From positions 1 through 18,408 of the forward strand of contig JABFSY010000196.1 of assembly GCA_013140395.1 (NCBI GenBank): 18,408 nt of DNA, read 5' to 3'. The position numbers were made by a program, and so were the translations under genes. Every line of letters starts with the position of its first letter. Position 1 is the first letter of the stretch. This document shows, piece after piece, positions 15,464 through 18,408 of this stretch. The notes under the pieces were generated by a model. That model did no database searches, had not been told where the DNA came from, and was given only the letters and a program-made list of their open reading frames with translations. Source of the DNA: Cyclobacteriaceae bacterium (GTDB lineage Bacteria > Bacteroidota > Bacteroidia > Cytophagales > Cyclobacteriaceae).

Positions 15464-16209
15464 CAAAAGCTACTTGCCTTATTATTGATGATGAGAAATT
15501 GGCCCGCGACTTACTCCGCGAGTACCTGGAATCCATTGAAGAGATTGAGCTGTTAGATGAATGTTCAAAAGGTTCGGAAGCTGTTGAGAAAATAAATAAA
15601 CTGACGCCAGATTTAATTTTTCTAGATGTACAAATGCCGGGCATGACTGGTTTTGAAGTATTGGACGAAATAGATCATGAGCCGTACGTAATTTTTATCA
15701 CAGCCTATGATCAATATGCCATCAAGGCTTTCGAAAAAAATGCAGTTGATTATCTTCTGAAACCATTGGATGAAGAACGTTTCAGGCAAGCAGTAGCCCG
15801 GGCCCTCAAGCGCAAGAAAATGGACGAAGGAGATTTGGAAAACCTGTTAGGGAGCCTACGCCAGGTAAATCACAAGGGCACTTACGACACCCATATTTTT
15901 GTTCAGAAATCGGAGAAACTATTCAACTTGCCGATGGACGAAATCGTGTACCTGGAAGCGTCAGGCGATTACACTATTATTGTTACAAAAAATGATCAGT
16001 TTGTCAGCTCTTCAGGAATCGGAAAACTAGAGGAAATGATGAATCCCGATACTTTCATTCGTGTCCATCGCTCTACGATTGTAAACGTAAATCACCTAAA
16101 GGAAATTGAACGCCATTTTAATGGCGGCATGGTGGTAAAGATGCAGAGCGGGAAAAGCTTTCCGGTAAGTCGCACGTATGCCAAGCAAATTCGGAAAAAA
16201 GTTGTTTAA
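15460..16209 (+). CDS. LytTR-family response regulator
   Basis: The 249-residue cytoplasmic regulator receives phosphate from the preceding kinase. The receiver domain (about 1-120) has the acidic pocket Asp10/Asp11, phospho-acceptor Asp56 in DLIFLDVQMP, switch Thr81 and Lys101 (DYLLKPLD). The DNA-binding LytTR domain (about 145-249) has the usual pattern LPMDEIVYLEASGDYT, the RVHRSTIVNV core and PVSRTYAKQIR at the end. LytTR proteins bind paired direct repeats of about nine bases; the 9-base repeats at 14302-14310 and 14316-14324 are candidates for autoregulation, but their 14-base spacing is shorter than usual. It shares its stop region (TTAA, 16206-16209) with the convergent phosphatase gene. 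The target genes cannot be determined here. Confidence 0.95.
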   Translation: MTKATCLIIDDEKLARDLLREYLESIEEIELLDECSKGSEAVEKINKLTPDLIFLDVQMPGMTGFEVLDEIDHEPYVIFITAYDQYAIKAFEKNAVDYLLKPLDEERFRQAVARALKRKKMDEGDLENLLGSLRQVNHKGTYDTHIFVQKSEKLFNLPMDEIVYLEASGDYTIIVTKNDQFVSSSGIGKLEEMMNPDTFIRVHRSTIVNVNHLKEIERHFNGGMVVKMQSGKSFPVSRTYAKQIRKKVV

Positions 16210-16886
16210 CTTATTCCAGTGTAAACTTGAGTATCAATCTTTTGCCTCGTGGCTAGATAGCTTTGGTAGGTCTCGGAAAAGTGTTGCCGGTTTGTAATAG
16301 CTTCAGTGTAGTTGCCCTGAAGCCCTATCAGCAATTCACAGCCTTCCCTCACTGCGTAAGATTGGCCCGAGCTAGAATAGTCAACCAGCTGTTTAGAAGT
16401 GAGATGATGGTTGAATAGAGGATTAGATGGTCGATAGGAATTAAGCCGAAGACCACATTGACTGGCCAGAGACATATCCAGTACGTCATCAAAAAAAAAG
16501 GCCACCTCGTTACTTTTTAAATGATGGGTGGCCAGAAAGTGCTCAAACGACTTCAACTTATTTGAAGCCTTAAAGTAAAGGGAGGTAAATCTCTCTCTTT
16601 TTCCTAGGAATAAAGCCGATTCGTTTTCTTCCCCTGTGATGATCGCGGTGGTAGGTAATGATTTGCGCTTAAGCCAGTAACTGAAGCGCAGCATGTTGGT
16701 TCCCATAGCATCAGGTTCTGTAAAACCACTTCCTGTTTGGTCGCGTTTGCTTCCGTCATTAAATACACCATCCCAATCGAAGACAAATGCTTTTATGTCC
16801 TCCAGCTTGCGCTGAATGTCAACGGCCGGTATACAAAACCTTCCACCAATTTCAGCGAATAAAGATTGTATACCGGCCGCTTCCAA
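16206..16886 (-). CDS. KdsC-like HAD-superfamily phosphatase (probable KDO-8-phosphate phosphatase)
   Basis: HAD phosphatases of the KdsC group hydrolyse KDO-8-phosphate to KDO. Motif I is present as FDWDGVFNDG (Asp37, Asp39), motif II as AIITG (Thr84), motif III as SNKLKSF (Lys110) and motif IV as FFFDDVLDM (Asp133, Asp134, Asp137). The KdsC-type C-terminal segment GQSYAVREGCELLIGLQG is at about 174-191. Context also supports the role: it lies nine bases after the transaldolase-CBS gene and in the same direction as kdsA. Oddities are a 226-residue length against roughly 170-190 for KdsC, with about 25 extra N-terminal and 35 extra C-terminal residues. In motif IV a Phe replaces the Gly usual before the Asp pair. 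ATG 16886 is the only reasonable start; the next Met is well inside the domain. Confidence 0.75.
   Translation of the reverse strand: MEAAGIQSLFAEIGGRFCIPAVDIQRKLEDIKAFVFDWDGVFNDGSKRDQTGSGFTEPDAMGTNMLRFSYWLKRKSLPTTAIITGEENESALFLGKRERFTSLYFKASNKLKSFEHFLATHHLKSNEVAFFFDDVLDMSLASQCGLRLNSYRPSNPLFNHHLTSKQLVDYSSSGQSYAVREGCELLIGLQGNYTEAITNRQHFSETYQSYLATRQKIDTQVYTGIS
16823..16879. repeat. 14-base perfect inverted repeat at the start of the KdsC-like gene
   Basis: Arms 16823-16836 (cggccggtatacaa) and 16866-16879 (ttgtataccggccg) are perfect complements with a 29-base loop. In the transcript the stem begins 4 bases after the start codon, covering codons 3-7 and about 17-22. It may form a hairpin affecting initiation, or be a protein-binding site. 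Confidence 0.75.
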
Positions 16887-16895
16887 CTATAAAAA

Positions 16896-17903
16896 TTAAT
16901 CTTTCAAATCTTGAATGTCAAGCATGCCTACTGGCTTGCCTCCATCTGTTACCAAAATGGTGTCTACTTTTGTCTTCTTGAAAAGATCAGCCGCTTCATT
17001 TAAAAGTGCGTCAGCATCAATAGAAACAGGCTCCTTGTATTGAAACTCACCTATTTTTTTAGTCAATATCTCACGGCCACTTTCTTGCAATTTCCTTCTC
17101 AAATCACCGTCCGTAAACACACCTACTACTTTGTTATCTTTTGTAACGGTTATGCTTCCAAAGCCGTACTCTGTCATCTTTACCAATGCATCAGTTACGG
17201 AGGTGTCGGCAGAAACGATAGGGTTTTTACTGTTCAAGACATCCTTCACGCGAACGGTCATCAACTTCGTGTGCTCTACAAATTGTTGAGTTCCTAGTGC
17301 CGTAAGGTTGTTGTCTGTGAGTGCTTTCATTACCTTCCACGGGGCGGTAATTGTGTGCACGCCAATATTAATTGCGTTGCGAACATGTTCTGCATAGCGT
17401 ACGGAAGAGAACATGATTTTCGTATCATACCCGTAATGATCAACTGCGTTCACACACTGAGCAACTAAATCCAATGCGTCATGACCTTGGTCCTGCAAGC
17501 GACCAACAAGTGGACAAACGTAGGTAGCCCCTGCGTGCATAGCCATGTAGGCTTGTTGCAAAGTGTACACCAAGTGTACATTTACCAACAGCCCTTCCTT
17601 GCGCAGCAGGTTACAAGCTTTTACGCCTTCTAATGAAACAGGAATCTTAAAAACGGTTTTCTTAGGATCAAGACCTAGATTAAGCTGTCTTTTTGCCTCA
17701 GCTAGTACTTCCTCAGCAGTGTTCCCCAACGCTTCGATCTGGAGAACAGGCACGATCTTAGATAATTTTACGATTAATCCATCTACGTCTGTTACACCAC
17801 CGCGGTGCATAAAAGTAGGAGTAGTGGTGAGGCCGTTTAGAAAGCCAAGTTGAAAGGCTTCTTCAATTTCCTTCAGGTCTGCTGAGTCTAAATACAATTC
17901 CAT
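16896..17903 (-). CDS. Transaldolase/fructose-6-phosphate-aldolase-like barrel fused to a KdsD-type CBS pair
   Basis: The 335-residue protein joins two parts. Residues 1-213 are a transaldolase-family barrel close to FSA in length and pattern (start MELYLDSADL, Asp6; GLTTTPTF; FKIPVS with Schiff-base Lys86; VCPLVGRLQDQG with Arg135; Ser167). Residues about 218-335 are two CBS domains; CBS1 ends in VGVFTDGDLRR (260-270), the motif of the CBS pair of KdsD/KpsF arabinose-5-phosphate isomerases, and CBS2 ends in PVGMLDIQDL. Compared with E. coli FsaA, as I remember it, Asn28 is Thr, Ala129 is Cys and Tyr131 is Leu, so the reaction may differ. It lies 13 bases after kdsA and 9 before the KdsC-like gene. 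Arabinose-5-phosphate supply or control for KDO is my inference; simple fructose-6-phosphate aldolase or transaldolase activity is the alternative. Confidence 0.8.
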   Translation of the reverse strand: MELYLDSADLKEIEEAFQLGFLNGLTTTPTFMHRGGVTDVDGLIVKLSKIVPVLQIEALGNTAEEVLAEAKRQLNLGLDPKKTVFKIPVSLEGVKACNLLRKEGLLVNVHLVYTLQQAYMAMHAGATYVCPLVGRLQDQGHDALDLVAQCVNAVDHYGYDTKIMFSSVRYAEHVRNAINIGVHTITAPWKVMKALTDNNLTALGTQQFVEHTKLMTVRVKDVLNSKNPIVSADTSVTDALVKMTEYGFGSITVTKDNKVVGVFTDGDLRRKLQESGREILTKKIGEFQYKEPVSIDADALLNEAADLFKKTKVDTILVTDGGKPVGMLDIQDLKD

Positions 17904-17916
17904 GTTTTGATTTTTT

Positions 17917-18408
17917 TTAGTGAGTGATGAGAGACTTTTCGCGGAATTTCACTTCCACATTGTGTAATTCGATAAGTGGTTTTAAGAATTCTTCTAGTTG
18001 ATTAATATTTAATTGGCTAGCAGCATCGCACAAAGCTTTGTCAGGATCAGGGTGTGCTTCAATGAAAACACCGTCAACGCCTGCGGCTATACCCGCTCGT
18101 GAAAGCACCGGTAAAAATTCGCGGGCTCCTCCTTTCGCATCAGCGCTTGGTATGCCGTATTTTCGGATGGCATGAGTGACGTCAAAGACCACCGGATAAC
18201 CAATTTTATTCATGTGATAGAAACTTCGAGGGTCAACAATTAAATCATTGTAACCGAAGGTGAATCCCCTCTCCGTTAAAATGATTTGATCGTTTCCACT
18301 ATCCACACATTTGCCAACCGGGTGCTTCATGTTATCAGGTGCCAAAAACTGGCCATGTTTGATATTAATGACGCGTTTGGTTTTTGCTGCTGCGACCATT
18401 AGGTCCGT
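17917..18408 (-). CDS. kdsA: 3-deoxy-8-phosphooctulonate synthase, C-terminal part (5' end outside window)
   Basis: KdsA condenses phosphoenolpyruvate with D-arabinose 5-phosphate to KDO-8-phosphate, the precursor of the LPS core sugar. The reading frame is open to the window edge (TDLMVAAAKT...), so an internal Met at 18399 is not the start; about 164 residues of roughly 270-280 are visible. Conserved blocks are IKHGQFLAP, ILTERGFTFGYNDLIVD, YPVVFDVTHA (metal/active-site His), GGAREFLPVLSRAG and FIEAHPDPDKALCDAASQL. The last block, with the DAASQL end, resembles the metal-dependent KdsA type (as in Aquifex, from memory), but the N-terminal cysteine needed to tell is outside the window. It heads the visible part of a cluster with the transaldolase-CBS and KdsC-like genes. 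An eight-A run in the mRNA overlaps its stop codon. Confidence 0.95.
   Translation of the reverse strand, partial: TDLMVAAAKTKRVINIKHGQFLAPDNMKHPVGKCVDSGNDQIILTERGFTFGYNDLIVDPRSFYHMNKIGYPVVFDVTHAIRKYGIPSADAKGGAREFLPVLSRAGIAAGVDGVFIEAHPDPDKALCDAASQLNINQLEEFLKPLIELHNVEVKFREKSLITH

Noticed and set aside
17911..17918. A8 run in the kdsA/transaldolase-CBS junction as a programmed frameshift site
   Set aside because: The run overlaps the kdsA stop codon and the downstream gene has its own ATG 13 bases later. There is no sign that a fused product is needed.
1..18408. Mobile element, phage, CRISPR array, tRNA or rRNA
   Set aside because: No transposase or integrase frame, no regularly spaced direct repeats and no recognisable tRNA or rRNA sequence were seen. 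Gene content is core metabolism, transport and regulation.

Overview
The window comes from a Bacteroidota chromosome, most likely a Cytophagales-type organism. The evidence is the conserved DUF1573 / yajC / YbbR / coaE order, a CarboxypepD_reg-like protein, a LytS/LytTR pair, several TAnnTTTG-type -7 promoter elements, mostly weak Shine-Dalgarno sequences and a moderate G+C content. The gene set is mostly ordinary core genome. I see no phage, transposase, CRISPR array, tRNA or rRNA. No stretch over 300 bases lacks a gene; the largest gap (253-436) holds a terminator.

Layout. (1) 1-2390, plus strand: the 3' end of a DUF1573 protein, yajC (Sec accessory subunit), a YbbR-domain protein and coaE (last step of CoA synthesis). 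Hairpin terminators follow the DUF1573 gene and yajC, while the YbbR gene and coaE overlap by 4 bases. (2) 2488-8125, plus strand: a complete tripartite RND efflux operon (periplasmic adaptor, inner-membrane permease, TolC-like outer-membrane channel). (3) 8127-8894, minus strand: scpA (chromosome segregation), convergent with the tolC-like gene with one base between. (4) 9049-11757, plus strand: dxs (isoprenoid precursor synthesis) abutting an alpha/beta hydrolase gene. (5) 11860-12621, plus strand: a membrane protein with a C-terminal zinc ribbon, ending in a strong terminator shared with a convergent small gene (12674-12934). (6) 13000-14229, minus strand: a secreted CarboxypepD_reg-like protein, divergent from a LytS-type histidine kinase and LytTR regulator pair (14345-16209). 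(7) 16206-18408, minus strand: a tight cluster made of the 3' part of kdsA, a transaldolase/fructose-6-phosphate-aldolase barrel fused to two CBS domains, and a KdsC-like HAD phosphatase.

The most interesting locus is the last one. Its middle gene carries a CBS pair with the FTDGDLRR motif typical of KdsD (arabinose-5-phosphate isomerase), but the sugar-isomerase (SIS) domain expected before it is replaced by a transaldolase-family barrel. That barrel keeps the Schiff-base lysine and phosphate-site residues but differs from E. coli FsaA at several active-site positions. Since it lies between kdsA and a kdsC-like gene, it may supply or regulate arabinose 5-phosphate for KDO (LPS core sugar) synthesis. 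This is a hypothesis from domain architecture and context. Secondary points are a 14-bp inverted repeat at the start of the KdsC-like gene and a repeat-like sequence making up the N-terminus of the TolC-like protein.
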